DNA of 64,000 bases from Bryocella elongata. GTDB taxonomy: Bacteria; Acidobacteriota; Terriglobia; Terriglobales; Acidobacteriaceae. Numbering within the stretch: position 1 is the stretch's first letter; each line of letters starts with the position of its first letter. The stretch lies in the NCBI RefSeq assembly GCF_900108185.1, contig NZ_FNVA01000006.1, positions 248,001-312,000 of the forward strand, written 5' to 3'. The notes under the pieces are model-generated. The model saw only the letters and a list, made by a program, of their open reading frames with translations, was not told the origin of the DNA and did not search any database. This document shows, one piece after another, positions 8,801 to 17,751 of the stretch. The translations under genes were made by a program, and so were the position numbers.

Positions 8801-10731
8801 AGACCGAAGAGCAGCTTCAGTGCGTGGCCGAGGGCTATCAAGCGAGGTCGCTGGATGGCGTGCACGATCTTCTTCTGCGCCTCGGAGACCTGACGCGCGA
8901 AGAGATCGCGGCGCGCACCGATGGCGATGCCGCTGCGTGGATTGAGCGCCTACTGAAAGCTCGCCGTGTTCTGGAGGTTCGTATTGCGGGCGAGAAGCGG
9001 GTCATTGCGATGGAAGATGCCGCGCGTGTTCGCGACGCGCTTGGAGTACCGCTGCCGCCGGGGCTTCCCGCGGCCTTCCTGGAGCCTGCGCCTGAGGCTT
9101 TGCTGGATATCGTTCGTCGCTTCGCTCGCACGCATGGGCCGTTTACGACTGTGGAAGTGGCAGAGCGTTATGCGTTACCCAAGTCGCAGCTTGAAGCGGT
9201 GCTGGAGCGGCTCGTTGGCATGGGCCGTGTTGTGGAGGGCGGCTTTCGCCCGGGCGGGCTCAATCGTGAGTGGCTCGAGAGTGAGGTGCTGCGAACGATC
9301 CGCCGCAAGTCGCTGGCGAAGCTGCGCAAGCAGGTCGAGCCTGTGGCCCAACAGACTCTGGCGCGTTTGTTCACGCGATGGCACGGCGTGGTCTCGCCGC
9401 GGCGTGGCCTCGATGCGTTGCTGGATGTGATCGAAGGGCTGCAGGGAGCACCGCTGGCTGCGTCGTTGCTGGAGTCGGAGATTCTGCCGGCACGTGTGCT
9501 GGGCTATAAGTCAGCGGACCTCGACACGCTCGTCGCTGCGGGTGAGGTGGTGTGGGTGGGGCTTGAGCCGACGGGTGAGTATGACGGCCGCATCGCGCTG
9601 TACCTTGCTGATCGCATGCGCATGCTGTGGCCGCCGAACAGGGTGCGGGTGCCGGGCGCAAAGACCCAGGGCAACGAAGAGGTGTTGGGCGATCGCGAGC
9701 TGCAGATCCTTGGGTATCTGCGCGAGCGTGGCGCCTCGTTCTTTCAATCGCTGCATGATGGCGTAGGCGGAGGATATCCGGGCGAGACACTGGATGCTCT
9801 GTGGTCGCTGGTGTGGCGGGGCTTCGTCATCAACGATGCAGTGCATGCGTTGCGCGAATACTGCGAGCGGGCTTCGGCAAGGTCGTCACGCAAGGCACAG
9901 CCTGCGCGGCGAGTGCATCATCAGCAGGCTTTTCGCTCGCGACGCACCACGCCACCGACTGCGCAGGGCAGGTGGAGTCTCAACGCTGCAGCGCTGGATG
10001 AAGAGGCCAGCACGCCGCAGCGAGTCACAGCATGGTCCGCGGCGATGGCGCAGCAACTGCTGCAGCGCTATGGCGTGGTCTTCCGCGAGACGGCACATGC
10101 GGAGAGCTTGCCCGGCGGCTTCTCTGCGATCTACGACGCCCTGAAGACGCTGGAGGAGTCGGGCCGTGTGAGGCGCGGATACTTCGCTGCGGACCTCAGC
10201 GCTACGCAGTTTGCGATGCCGGGTGCGGTGGATCTTCTACGCGCGCTGCGCCCCGGCGCACTTCATACGGATGTGGAGAAGCGTGAGGTCGTGATGCTTG
10301 CTGCCAGCGATCCTGCCAACCCTTATGGCACATTGCTGCGGTGGCCCGCCCCGCCGGAGGAAGGTTCATCGCTCACGCGGTCCGTCGGTGCTCGCGTCGT
10401 GTTGATCGATGGCGCGCTCACGGCATATATGCGCCGCGGCAACCCGAACATCCAGCTCCTGCTGCCGGAAGAGGAGCCGCAACGCTCGCAGTATGCTCGT
10501 GCGCTAGCCGAGTTCCTCGTCGCGCAGGTGCAGCGCGAGGACAATCCTGAGGGCCGCGGCCGCACGAGCATGCTCATTGCCAGCATCAATGGTGTGCCTG
10601 TGGCGGAACATCCGCTTGCGCGCGTCCTCCTTGATGCGGGGTTCCGTGCTGCGCCGATGGGGTTCAATGTGCGTCGCGGGTTGGCGATAGCACCCAGCGG
10701 CTCGTTGCCTGGAGGCACTCCCAATGCCTGA
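5842..10731 (+). CDS. lhr: Lhr-type superfamily 2 DNA helicase, long form
   Basis: ATP-dependent 3'-5' helicase of the 'large helicase-related' family, implicated in DNA repair and damage tolerance. At 1629 residues it is the full-length Lhr, with helicase core plus a large C-terminal extension; the 'Lhr-core' form is about 900. Walker A APTGTGKT is at residues 66-73, DEIH at 210-213, motif III is SATQRP, and motif VI includes RIGRAGHQ. A Lys/Thr/Gly-rich low-complexity insert (about residues 92-112) lies between motifs I and Ia. The C-terminal half contains winged-helix-like segments and ends near residue 1629 with GFNVRRGLAI. The start is ATG 5842. The stop overlaps the following DNA glycosylase by eight bases, so the two are translationally coupled. 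Confidence 0.93.
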   Translation: MSESVAKRTKKTEPAVATEVRAAEDVLTLFHPVTAGWFRAVFEQVTAPQREGWPAIARGESTLILAPTGTGKTLTAFLWCLDRLMLQDRGAAAGTEEQERGTTTGTSKKKKSAGTGCKVLYISPLKALAVDVERNLRSPLAGIANMAQREGVAVHVPDISVRTGDTSPRDRARFRTHPGDILITTPESLYLLLTSNASEALRSIETVIIDEIHALVPTKRGAHLMLSIERLEALCGRKLQRIGLSATQRPLEEVARFLGGADTGDGAAIAVESPTLQPAADGDHDAQPAETESNTGIRYRPVTIINAGARKILELTVEVPVEDMARLGDIEELPSGPASQGPKRTSIWQSIHPRLLEIVRERTSTLIFVNARRVAERLAGALNELAGENLARAHHGSLAAAQRSEIEEMLKAGRLKALVCTSSLELGIDMGAVDLVVQIEAPPSVASGMQRIGRAGHQVGAPSTGIIFPKYRADLVACAAVTQAMHEGHVESTRFLRNPLDVLAQQVVAILAQPPSLRPEERKPSGKRVLAASGEDAVEEDSPGISYDALLRLVRSAAPFAGLSMRSFDGVLDMLAGRYPSDEFAELRPRIIWDRQRNWLTPRQGAKRLAILNGGTIPDRGLYGVFLSGASKPLRVGELDEEMVFEARTGETFMLGASTWRIDEITHDRVLVSPAPGEPGKMPFWHGDRPGRPVEFGRRIGALTRELRELPRSAAMTRLMQQHDLGQQAAENVLRYLADQELATTMVPDDRTIVIERVRDELGDWRLCCLTPFGSRVHTPWAMAVSARLKDAGLDVETMWSEDGFVIRFPETEAPPDADLLLMSAEEANELILRQLGSSALFAAKFREASSRALLLPRRRADGRSPLWQQRKRAYDLLSVASRYREFPMLLEAYRECLRDVFDMPALMELLRAITNRSMRVHVVDSRTPSPFAGALLFSYVANYIYDGDAPLAERRAQALAIDQDQLRELLGDADLRELLDAAAIEETEEQLQCVAEGYQARSLDGVHDLLLRLGDLTREEIAARTDGDAAAWIERLLKARRVLEVRIAGEKRVIAMEDAARVRDALGVPLPPGLPAAFLEPAPEALLDIVRRFARTHGPFTTVEVAERYALPKSQLEAVLERLVGMGRVVEGGFRPGGLNREWLESEVLRTIRRKSLAKLRKQVEPVAQQTLARLFTRWHGVVSPRRGLDALLDVIEGLQGAPLAASLLESEILPARVLGYKSADLDTLVAAGEVVWVGLEPTGEYDGRIALYLADRMRMLWPPNRVRVPGAKTQGNEEVLGDRELQILGYLRERGASFFQSLHDGVGGGYPGETLDALWSLVWRGFVINDAVHALREYCERASARSSRKAQPARRVHHQQAFRSRRTTPPTAQGRWSLNAAALDEEASTPQRVTAWSAAMAQQLLQRYGVVFRETAHAESLPGGFSAIYDALKTLEESGRVRRGYFAADLSATQFAMPGAVDLLRALRPGALHTDVEKREVVMLAASDPANPYGTLLRWPAPPEEGSSLTRSVGARVVLIDGALTAYMRRGNPNIQLLLPEEEPQRSQYARALAEFLVAQVQREDNPEGRGRTSMLIASINGVPVAEHPLARVLLDAGFRAAPMGFNVRRGLAIAPSGSLPGGTPNA

Positions 10732-11731
10732 AGGCGACACCATCTATCGAGCGGCTCGTGCTTTGGAGAAGGCGCTGGGAGGACGTGTGGTTACGGCCTT
10801 CGAGACGGGGCTTGCGCCTCTGGCCCGTGTTGACGATGACGCACGCATCGCCGGTCGCACGGTGGACCGTGTTGAAGCGAGAGGGAAGTGGTGTTTGATC
10901 TACTTCTCGGGCCGGCCGGAATGGGGAACGTCACAACTCACGCCTCAGAATCGAGACGTGGGGCACCCGGGTTCTGGCGGTCCGATCATCCTCGTCACGC
11001 ACATGTTGATGTCGGGCTCGTGGCATATCTATCGCACGGGAGAGAAGTGGTGGATGCCTCGCTCGAAGATGCGCGTTGCGATCACGTGCGGCGAGATGCA
11101 GGCGGTTGCCTTCAATGTGCCCATCGCTGAGTTCCACACGGAGCATTCGCTGGCGCGAAGCTCGCAGGTTCCGAAGCTGGGGCCGGATGTGCTGAGCGAA
11201 GGCTTCACCGTCGAGGCCGGGATCGCTGCAATCACGAAGCAGGCACAGCAGCATCCTGAAGCCGAAGTCGGAGTGACCCTGCTCAACCAGCGTGTGATGG
11301 CCGGGCTGGGCAATGTGTACAAGAGCGAGGTCGCGTTTGCCGCGGGTGTTCATCCCTTTCGCCGCATGAGCACTGTGACGGCTCGCGAGATCGAGCGCAT
11401 GGTCGAGGCCTCGGCGAGGTACATGCGTGCGAATGTGGCCGGAGACTCCGGCTCCGGCGCTACGGGAGCCATTGTGACGTATGCAGGCAAGCGCCGCACG
11501 ACCCACGCGATGAACTCAGGCGATCGACTATGGGTGTACGGACGCGAGGGCGAGGAGTGTCGGCGCTGCGGAGCTATGGTACTGCGCCGCATGCAGGGGA
11601 CACAGGTGCGCTCGACCTACTGGTGCCCGCAATGCCAGCCCTGGATCGCGGCAGAAGGTCAAAGCAACGAAGCCCCGGAGGGGCGCGCCATGAAGCGCAC
11701 CGGTCCGGGGCGACGGAAGATCAGCTGTTGA
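10724..11731 (+). CDS. Fpg/Nei-family DNA glycosylase with a repeat-derived insertion
   Basis: Bifunctional base-excision glycosylase/AP lyase. The N-terminus PEGDTI carries the catalytic Pro and Glu; PEGDT rather than PELPE points to the Nei side of the family. The helix-two-turn-helix is around QRVMAGLGNVYKSE, and a four-Cys zinc finger (CRRC...CPQC) lies near residues 285-307. Between the strand ending LIYFSG and the strand beginning PIILVTHMLMSGSW lie about 20 extra residues (about 67-84) encoded by a copy of a dispersed hairpin repeat. The last ~28 residues after the zinc finger are encoded by GC-rich DNA with a GCCCCGG/CCGGGGC inverted pair (11671-11677, 11705-11711) and may be repeat-derived. 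The gene overlaps lhr by eight bases. Its stop is two bases from the stop of the convergent PBP gene. Confidence 0.92.
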   Translation: MPEGDTIYRAARALEKALGGRVVTAFETGLAPLARVDDDARIAGRTVDRVEARGKWCLIYFSGRPEWGTSQLTPQNRDVGHPGSGGPIILVTHMLMSGSWHIYRTGEKWWMPRSKMRVAITCGEMQAVAFNVPIAEFHTEHSLARSSQVPKLGPDVLSEGFTVEAGIAAITKQAQQHPEAEVGVTLLNQRVMAGLGNVYKSEVAFAAGVHPFRRMSTVTAREIERMVEASARYMRANVAGDSGSGATGAIVTYAGKRRTTHAMNSGDRLWVYGREGEECRRCGAMVLRRMQGTQVRSTYWCPQCQPWIAAEGQSNEAPEGRAMKRTGPGRRKISC

Positions 11732-11733
11732 CG

Positions 11734-14238
11734 TCAGGGCTGCCGTCGCGGCTGTTGAGGCTGCTGATCTTGCGGGTCCTGCGGATTCTGCTGCTTGTCG
11801 CCATTGAGGCCGAAGAGCTTCTGGAAGAAGTTGCGATGGGGCTTGTTCGGGTCGTCCGCCGGGCTGCCATCGGGATTGAACATCTGGTTGCCCAGCGTCT
11901 GCGCGTCCACCCCCATGTGCGAGCACGTGCCCTGGGGCGCGGTGCCGACCAGGAAGGCCGCGGTGAAGCTGTCGCTCGGGCAGCTTGAGTCGGAGACCAG
12001 TCCGGTGGCGCGGTCGATGCGCAGCGTCTCCACACCGTCAGGCGCAGCAAAGGCCTTGTTGTCCGAGTACTGTGGCAAGGTGATCGCGCGCTTCATGAAT
12101 GCAGCCCAGATGGGCGCAGCGGCATCGGCGCCCTGGATCTTCACATCGGTATAGTCGTCGTTGCCCACCCATACGACAGCGAGCAGACTGCTGGTGTATC
12201 CAGCAAACCAGGCGTCGTGCGATGTGCCTGTCTTACCTGCTGCCGGGGCTGTAAAGCCCAGGGAGCGCACCTTGATGCCGGTGCCTCGGTTGAGCACGCC
12301 TTCCATCAACGTCTGCGTCAGGTAAGCCACCCGCGGATCGAGCACCTGCTGCGCCTGCGGCGTGAAGTCGGCCACGATGTCGCCGTTCTGGTTCCGCACG
12401 CTCGACAGGAACCACGGCTTGATGTGCACGCCGGAGTTCGCGAAGGTGGTGTACGCACCAGCCATGTCGACCGGCGTCGCGCTGTACGTGCCGATCGCCA
12501 TCGATGGTGTCGCTCGTGCATTCACGATGCCGGCCTGGTGCGCCAGGGCTGCGACGTTGCCGTATCCGACCTTCTGCGCGAGCGCGATGGTAGCGATGTT
12601 CAGCGAATGCGCGAGAGCGTCCGCCGCGGCCACCATGCCGGGATACTCTCCATGCTCGAAGTTGCCCGGAATGTAGGATTGACCGTTCGTGCCGAAGTCC
12701 TGGGGATCGTCGTTGAGCTTGGTCTCGGCGGTGAAGACGCCGGAGCCGTCCAGCGCTGTGCCGTTGAGAGACGAGTTGTAAGCCGCAGCATAGACGAAGG
12801 GCTTGAAGATGGAACCCGTGGGACGCTCTGCGACGGCGTGGTCCAGCTGCGAGGAGCCGTAGTCGCGGCCTCCTACAAGTGCCAGCACCTGGCCGGTGTG
12901 TGGGTTCAGCGCGACCAGCGCAACCTGCGGATAGGTGATGGGGCCGGTGGAATGCTTGTGCAGCTTGCGTACGAGCTCATCCACGTTGGCCATGCTGGCC
13001 TGCACTGCTTCAGCGGCCGCGCGTTGCAGCTCCGGGTCGAGCGACGTGTAGATTCGCAGCGGAGAACGCGACTGATCGTTATCGCCCATGCGTTGAATCA
13101 TCTGGTCGTGCACGAGATCGACGAAGTACGGTGCTTCGCTGGCGTCAACGTTGGGTGGTGCGAGGCGGATGGGCTCAGCCTTGGCGCGCTCCGCCTGATC
13201 CTGGGTGATCGCGCCGGTCTCGATCATGGAGTCGAGCACGATGTTGCGGCGCTCCATCGCGCGATCCGGATGCCGGAAGGGATTGAAGTAGCTGGGCCGC
13301 TGAATGATGCCCGCCAGCAGAGCGCACTCGGCGAGATCAAGCTGCTTCAGGTCCTTGCCGAAGTACGCTTGCGCCGCCTCCGCGAAGCCCGCGATCGCGA
13401 ACGAGCCGCGCTGCCCCATCGGGATCTGGTTGGCGTACATCTCGAAGATCTGCTCCTTGTTGAAGCGGGCCTCGAGCTGGAAGGTAATGACGATCTCGGC
13501 GATCTTGCGGGAGTAGGTCTTCTCCGGCGTCAGGAAGAAGCCGCGAGCCAGCTGCTGCGTGAGCGTGGAGCCGCCGCAGCTCATATGGTGCGCGAGCATG
13601 TCCTGGAAGGCGCACTTCACGGTCCTCACGTAGTTGATGCCGCCGTGGTCGAAGAAGCGGCGGTCTTCGATGGCCTGGACGGCCTGCACCATCTGCGGAG
13701 GAATCTGGTTGTAGGTGACGAGGCGGCGCTTGGTGCGGTTCTTGTCCTCGGAGAGCGCGGTGATCAGCTGCGGCTCGAGTTTGTAGCCCGCCAGGGCCGC
13801 GCCATTCTCTGCGGTGATGGACTGTACGACGCCACCGGAGGTGTTGATGGTGGCGCCATCGGTGGCGAGGAAGCTCTGCGGACCGGGCTTGATGAGGATG
13901 GAGTCGCTGCGGAGCTCGAAGCTGCCCATCGGATTGTTGTGCTCGGCGTCGCCGTTGTAGCCGGCGTGGCGCAGGGTCGCGGCGATGCTGGCAGCGGTGC
14001 GCTGCTGGCCGGGACGGACCTCCTGCGGGGCAGCGTACACCTGCGCCATCGTGGCGAAGAGGGGCCCCTGCTTCAGACGATCGTCGACCAGGCCCCGATA
14101 CTTCAGCCAGAAGAAGCCGAAGACGAGCAGGCACATGACCGCGACGGCCGCAACGGCCACGAGGAAGAATTGCAGCAGGCTCTTGCCTACAGATCTGCGG
14201 GCTGGAGCATTGCGACCGAGCTTGACTTTGACAGGCAT
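11734..14238 (-). CDS. Bifunctional penicillin-binding protein, PBP1B-like
   Basis: Class A PBP that polymerises glycan strands and cross-links peptides in the periplasm. The 834 residues comprise a membrane anchor at about 20-44; a UB2H-like segment (about 60-120, with QVYAAP) typical of PBP1B; a GT51 transglycosylase with catalytic Glu191 in EDRRFFDHG; and a transpeptidase with Ser in PTGSIFKPF (about residue 474), SLN, and KTGTS (about 667). The C-terminus is a Gln/Pro/Asp-rich disordered tail (PQDPQDQQPQQP). It is transcribed away from proS (start 16307) on the same strand, with 194 bases between proS and this gene. It converges on the glycosylase gene with only two bases between stop codons. 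Confidence 0.94.
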   Translation of the reverse strand: MPVKVKLGRNAPARRSVGKSLLQFFLVAVAAVAVMCLLVFGFFWLKYRGLVDDRLKQGPLFATMAQVYAAPQEVRPGQQRTAASIAATLRHAGYNGDAEHNNPMGSFELRSDSILIKPGPQSFLATDGATINTSGGVVQSITAENGAALAGYKLEPQLITALSEDKNRTKRRLVTYNQIPPQMVQAVQAIEDRRFFDHGGINYVRTVKCAFQDMLAHHMSCGGSTLTQQLARGFFLTPEKTYSRKIAEIVITFQLEARFNKEQIFEMYANQIPMGQRGSFAIAGFAEAAQAYFGKDLKQLDLAECALLAGIIQRPSYFNPFRHPDRAMERRNIVLDSMIETGAITQDQAERAKAEPIRLAPPNVDASEAPYFVDLVHDQMIQRMGDNDQSRSPLRIYTSLDPELQRAAAEAVQASMANVDELVRKLHKHSTGPITYPQVALVALNPHTGQVLALVGGRDYGSSQLDHAVAERPTGSIFKPFVYAAAYNSSLNGTALDGSGVFTAETKLNDDPQDFGTNGQSYIPGNFEHGEYPGMVAAADALAHSLNIATIALAQKVGYGNVAALAHQAGIVNARATPSMAIGTYSATPVDMAGAYTTFANSGVHIKPWFLSSVRNQNGDIVADFTPQAQQVLDPRVAYLTQTLMEGVLNRGTGIKVRSLGFTAPAAGKTGTSHDAWFAGYTSSLLAVVWVGNDDYTDVKIQGADAAAPIWAAFMKRAITLPQYSDNKAFAAPDGVETLRIDRATGLVSDSSCPSDSFTAAFLVGTAPQGTCSHMGVDAQTLGNQMFNPDGSPADDPNKPHRNFFQKLFGLNGDKQQNPQDPQDQQPQQPRRQP

Positions 14239-14432
14239 GGGGAGGTGGTCCGGGAAACAGGCCGAAGAGCGGTTAGCGAAGTGCCTCCGTGTGTAGGACG
14301 CTTCGCCCGTCCATGGCGTGCAGCCATGAACGGAGATTCAGACGCAGCGGCCAGCGATGAGGGCTGGCAGCCCGAAAAGCAGAGAGTCGCCGTGGCAGGC
14401 CACGACGACTCCGCGCCTCCACTTCCACTACT

Positions 14433-16307
14433 CTACTTGGACACGGCCAGCAGACTCTTGAGGGTCTGTGTCACTTCTTTTACTGCCACATCGGTCGTCG
14501 TCTGCAGCAGCCGGTCCACGAGTTCCACCTGGCCTTCGGCGAGCTTCTTGCCGATGTTGATGCGGTAGGGAACGCCGATGAGTTCGGCGTCTTTGAACTT
14601 GACGCCGGCGCGCTCGTCGCGGTCGTCGAGCAGCACGTCGATGCCCGCAGCTTCGAGCTCGGCAGCGATGTTTTCTCCGGCAGCGGCGAGGTCGGCTTCC
14701 TTCATATTCGTGACGGTCACCACCACGGCAAAGGGCGCGATGGAGGGCGCGAGCGCATACTGATCGCCGGCCTTGGCATCGCCCGCGGCCGCAGCCTTTG
14801 CGGCAAACTTCGCCGCGCTGGACTCGATCGCCGAGGTGAGGATGCGTTCGATGCCGATGCCATAGCAGCCCATGATGGGCGTCACTTCCTTGCCGTTGGC
14901 GTCGAGCACGCGCGAGCCCATGCTCTCGGTGTACTTGGTGCCGAGCTTGAAGATGTGACCGATCTCGACGGCCTTGCCGAGACGCAGCGGCTGGCCGCCG
15001 ATGGGATCGAGTTCGCCTTCGTTGACGTTGCGGATGTCGGCGATGACGGTGGGCGTGAAGTCGCGACCCGGCGTCACGTTGCGGAGGTGGTGATCGAGCT
15101 GGTTGGCACCGGCGACGAGGTTCCTGCGGCCCTCGAGGCCGAGGTCCATGATGACAATCGTGCGCAGGCCTTCGCTCGCGACATCGCGCGAGACACCCTT
15201 GAGACGCTCGATGGCCTTGCCGCTCTTGAGGCCATTCAACGAGCCCTGCGTCATCACCTGCAAGATGCCCACCGGTCCGAGGTAGCCGGCCGGCCCGCCG
15301 ATGTAGAGCGCCAGCTCTTCGGGCAGCATCGGGCGCAGCTCGGCGGTGCCTGCAATGGCGTTGAGCTTGGTCTCATTGACCTGGTGATCGCCGCGGAGGA
15401 AGGCAACGACGGGGCGCAGCGGTTCGTCCTTTGGATGGGCCGCGAGGCTGCCCATGAAGGCGACGCACTTGATGTCCTGCGAGGGCAGGATGCTGAGGAA
15501 CTCGCAGATGTCCGCGATGGCACCCTTGCCGGGCGTGTGGACGAGCTCCGGCAGACCATCGCCCGTCGGCTCGAGGTCGACAACGGCGGTGAGCTGCGAG
15601 GTCGCCTTCTCGAGGTTGGCGGCGTAGCCCGAGGCCGAGCTGGCGATGAGGTCTTCACCAGCATCGGTGTAGACCATGAACTCCTGCGAGCCCGAACCAC
15701 CCATCGCGCCCGAGTCAGCCTCAACCGCGACGAACTCCAGGCCGCAGCGCGTGAAGATGGCGCGGTAGGCGGCGTCGTGTTGGTCGTAGCTCTTGTCGAG
15801 GCCCGCGGTGTCGATGTCGAAGGAGTAGCTGTCCTTCATCAGGAACTGGCGCACGCGCATGAGGCCGGCCTTGGGGCGGGGCTCGTCGCGGAACTTGGTC
15901 TGGATCTGGTACCAGGTCTGGGGCAGCTGCTTGTAGCTGCGCAGCTCGTTGCGCGCGATGGAGGTCATGACCTCTTCGTGGGTCATCGCGAGCACCAGGT
16001 CGGCGCCCTTGCGGTCCTTGAGGTGGAACATGTTCTCGCCCATGACGGCGTAGCGGCCGGACTCTTCCCACAGCTCGCGAGGGTTCAGCGTCGGCAGCAG
16101 GAACTCCTGCCCGATGCGATCCATCTCCTCGCGGACGATGGCGACGATCTTGTTGATCGACCGCTGACCGAGGGGAAGGTAGCTGTAGATGCCAGCTCCG
16201 AGCTGGCGAATGTAACCCGAGCGGAGAAGAAGCTTATGGCTGGCGACCTCCGCGTCGGCCGGGGCCTCGCGAAGTGTCGGAATGAAGAGCTTTGACCAAC
16301 GTTGCAT
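14433..16307 (-). CDS. proS: Prolyl-tRNA synthetase, bacterial type with editing domain
   Basis: Class II synthetase charging tRNA-Pro. At 624 residues it is the long bacterial form, with a YbaK-like INS editing domain between motifs 2 and 3 (about residues 225-400) that clears Ala-tRNA-Pro. Motif 2 region: MTHEEVMTS and [15 protein letters not shown]. Motif 3: [11 protein letters not shown]. The C-terminal anticodon-binding domain includes [19 protein letters not shown]. It starts at ATG 16307 with the expected [12 protein letters not shown] repeat element occupies the 116 bases between its start and the isomerase gene that lies upstream on the same strand. Confidence 0.97.
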   Translation of the reverse strand: MQRWSKLFIPTLREAPADAEVASHKLLLRSGYIRQLGAGIYSYLPLGQRSINKIVAIVREEMDRIGQEFLLPTLNPRELWEESGRYAVMGENMFHLKDRKGADLVLAMTHEEVMTSIARNELRSYKQLPQTWYQIQTKFRDEPRPKAGLMRVRQFLMKDSYSFDIDTAGLDKSYDQHDAAYRAIFTRCGLEFVAVEADSGAMGGSGSQEFMVYTDAGEDLIASSASGYAANLEKATSQLTAVVDLEPTGDGLPELVHTPGKGAIADICEFLSILPSQDIKCVAFMGSLAAHPKDEPLRPVVAFLRGDHQVNETKLNAIAGTAELRPMLPEELALYIGGPAGYLGPVGILQVMTQGSLNGLKSGKAIERLKGVSRDVASEGLRTIVIMDLGLEGRRNLVAGANQLDHHLRNVTPGRDFTPTVIADIRNVNEGELDPIGGQPLRLGKAVEIGHIFKLGTKYTESMGSRVLDANGKEVTPIMGCYGIGIERILTSAIESSAAKFAAKAAAAGDAKAGDQYALAPSIAPFAVVVTVTNMKEADLAAAGENIAAELEAAGIDVLLDDRDERAGVKFKDAELIGVPYRINIGKKLAEGQVELVDRLLQTTTDVAVKEVTQTLKSLLAVSK

Positions 16308-16345
16308 GCTCTTTGATTGTAGCGAAGCAGCGGCTGCGCCGTTAG

Positions 16346-16426
16346 CCCGCTTTGCGGGGAGCGACTGCGTCGTTAGCGCTTCGCGTTAGCGTAGAACCAG
16401 ACTTACTGACGCGCAGCGCTCGCTTA
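16346..16426. repeat. GTTAGCG-type inverted repeat element, copy 1
   Basis: Contains the exact 20-mer GTTAGCGCTTCGCGTTAGCG at 16372-16391, which recurs exactly at 29193-29212. It is followed by CTGACGCGCAGCGCTCGC at about 16406-16424, a near-complement of the 20-mer. A small CCCGC/GCGGG hairpin precedes it. The right edge touches the stop codon of the isomerase gene. Confidence 0.8.
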
Positions 16427-17599
16427 CAGCCGACCGTCGTCGCCGGGTTCGTCTTCGTGCCCCGGTTCGTCGTCGGGGATGCCGGGGAACTCTGGCTCCT
16501 GTTCTCCGTCGTCGCTGGTGGTAGACGGGTCGCCACCTTCCTGTACTTCCGCGAACTCGGTGATCTCAGTGGATTCCGATGCCGGAGCCTCCGGCGCGAC
16601 CTCCCACAGGTCATGGAGATGGACGACGCCGACTGCCGTTGGCCCATGGGGACCTTCTTCCGTGACGACGAGTGAGGTGATCTTGCGCTGTTCCATGAGG
16701 ATGAGGGCGTCGATGGCGAGCGTCTCCGGTGGAATGGTGCGTGGGTTGTGGTTCACGATCTCGCCGGCGGTTTTGTGGAAGGCGTGCGGCCCGTTGCGTT
16801 CCAGCAGGCGGCGCAGGTCGCCGTCGGAGAGGATACCCAGCAGCCGGTCGTGCGTATGCACCAGCGTGACGCCGAGGCGCTTGGCGCTCATCTCGTGGAT
16901 GATCTGAGGCATGGTGGCGGTGGGGGGCACGGACGGCATCTCCGCGCCGGTGTGCATGAGCTTGCGGACGGTGACGAGGCGCTTGCCCAGTTGGCCGCCG
17001 GGGTGCAGGTCGGCGAAGTCGCGGGGCTTGAAGTCGAGGCGGGCGCTGACCTCCATCGCCAGGGCATCGCCCAGGGCCAGCATCGCGGTGGTGGAAGCTG
17101 TGGGCGCAAGTTGGTGCGAGCAGGCCTCGCGGTCGATGGCGACGTCGAGCACGTGGGCGCTGGCCGAGGCCAGCGTGGAGGTGGTGCAACCGGTGATGGA
17201 GATGAGCGTCGCGCCGAGCCGCGGCAGGACGGGGATCAGCCGCAGCAGCTCCTCGGTCTCGCCGGAGTAGGAGAGCGCGAGCACCACATCGCCGGCGGTG
17301 ACGACGCCGAGGTCGCCGTGGAGGGCATCGGAGGGGTGCAGGAACTGGGCGGGCGTGCCGGTGGAGACCAGCGTGGCAGCGATCTTGCGGGCGATCAGGC
17401 CGCTCTTGCCCACACCGGTGACGATGGTACGGCGGCGGGTGCGAACGGCTTCCACGATGCGTTCGACGGCCCGCGCAAAGGTGTCACGCATCGGGCCTTC
17501 GAGGCGCGTGGCGAGCTTTTCGAGCCCCGCAGCCTCGATCCGGACGAGCTCTGCGGCGGTGGGGGTGGAGGCCTGCGGAGTTGGAACAAAATCTGCCAT
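16424..17599 (-). CDS. kdsD: Arabinose-5-phosphate isomerase, KpsF/GutQ family, with acidic tail
   Basis: SIS-domain isomerase converting D-ribulose-5-phosphate to D-arabinose-5-phosphate, the first step to Kdo of lipopolysaccharide. The SIS domain spans about residues 30-180 with TGVGKSGLIARKIAATLVSTGTPA, HGDLG and SYSGETEE; the catalytic His is in HPGGQLGKRL. Two CBS domains follow (from about 205). I start at ATG 17599 (MADFVPT); an extension to 17725 would cover the start region of the divergent thioredoxin gene and looks unlike the family. A ~60-residue Glu/Asp/Pro-rich tail follows the CBS pair, which is unusual because KdsD normally ends there. Length 391 versus about 328 in E. coli. 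Confidence 0.93.
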   Translation of the reverse strand: MADFVPTPQASTPTAAELVRIEAAGLEKLATRLEGPMRDTFARAVERIVEAVRTRRRTIVTGVGKSGLIARKIAATLVSTGTPAQFLHPSDALHGDLGVVTAGDVVLALSYSGETEELLRLIPVLPRLGATLISITGCTTSTLASASAHVLDVAIDREACSHQLAPTASTTAMLALGDALAMEVSARLDFKPRDFADLHPGGQLGKRLVTVRKLMHTGAEMPSVPPTATMPQIIHEMSAKRLGVTLVHTHDRLLGILSDGDLRRLLERNGPHAFHKTAGEIVNHNPRTIPPETLAIDALILMEQRKITSLVVTEEGPHGPTAVGVVHLHDLWEVAPEAPASESTEITEFAEVQEGGDPSTTSDDGEQEPEFPGIPDDEPGHEDEPGDDGRL

Positions 17600-17751
17600 T
17601 TCAACTGCTGATGCTAGCAGAGCGGCCGCGAGGCGGATGTGTCGAACGCCTGTAACCTCAACGCCGTTCCAGCGTCCGATAGACTGATATGCGAGGACTG
17701 TGGGCTGCGACGTGTGGACTTCCACCGCAGGGTCACGGCCAGGAGGCTGGT

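Noticed and set aside
12217..14568. A 783-codon plus-strand frame opposite the penicillin-binding protein
   Set aside because: Exact antisense of a well-supported PBP gene; Arg/Glu/Val/Leu-rich shadow sequence without domains.
14955..16295. A 446-codon plus-strand frame opposite proS
   Set aside because: Antisense shadow of a canonical prolyl-tRNA synthetase gene.
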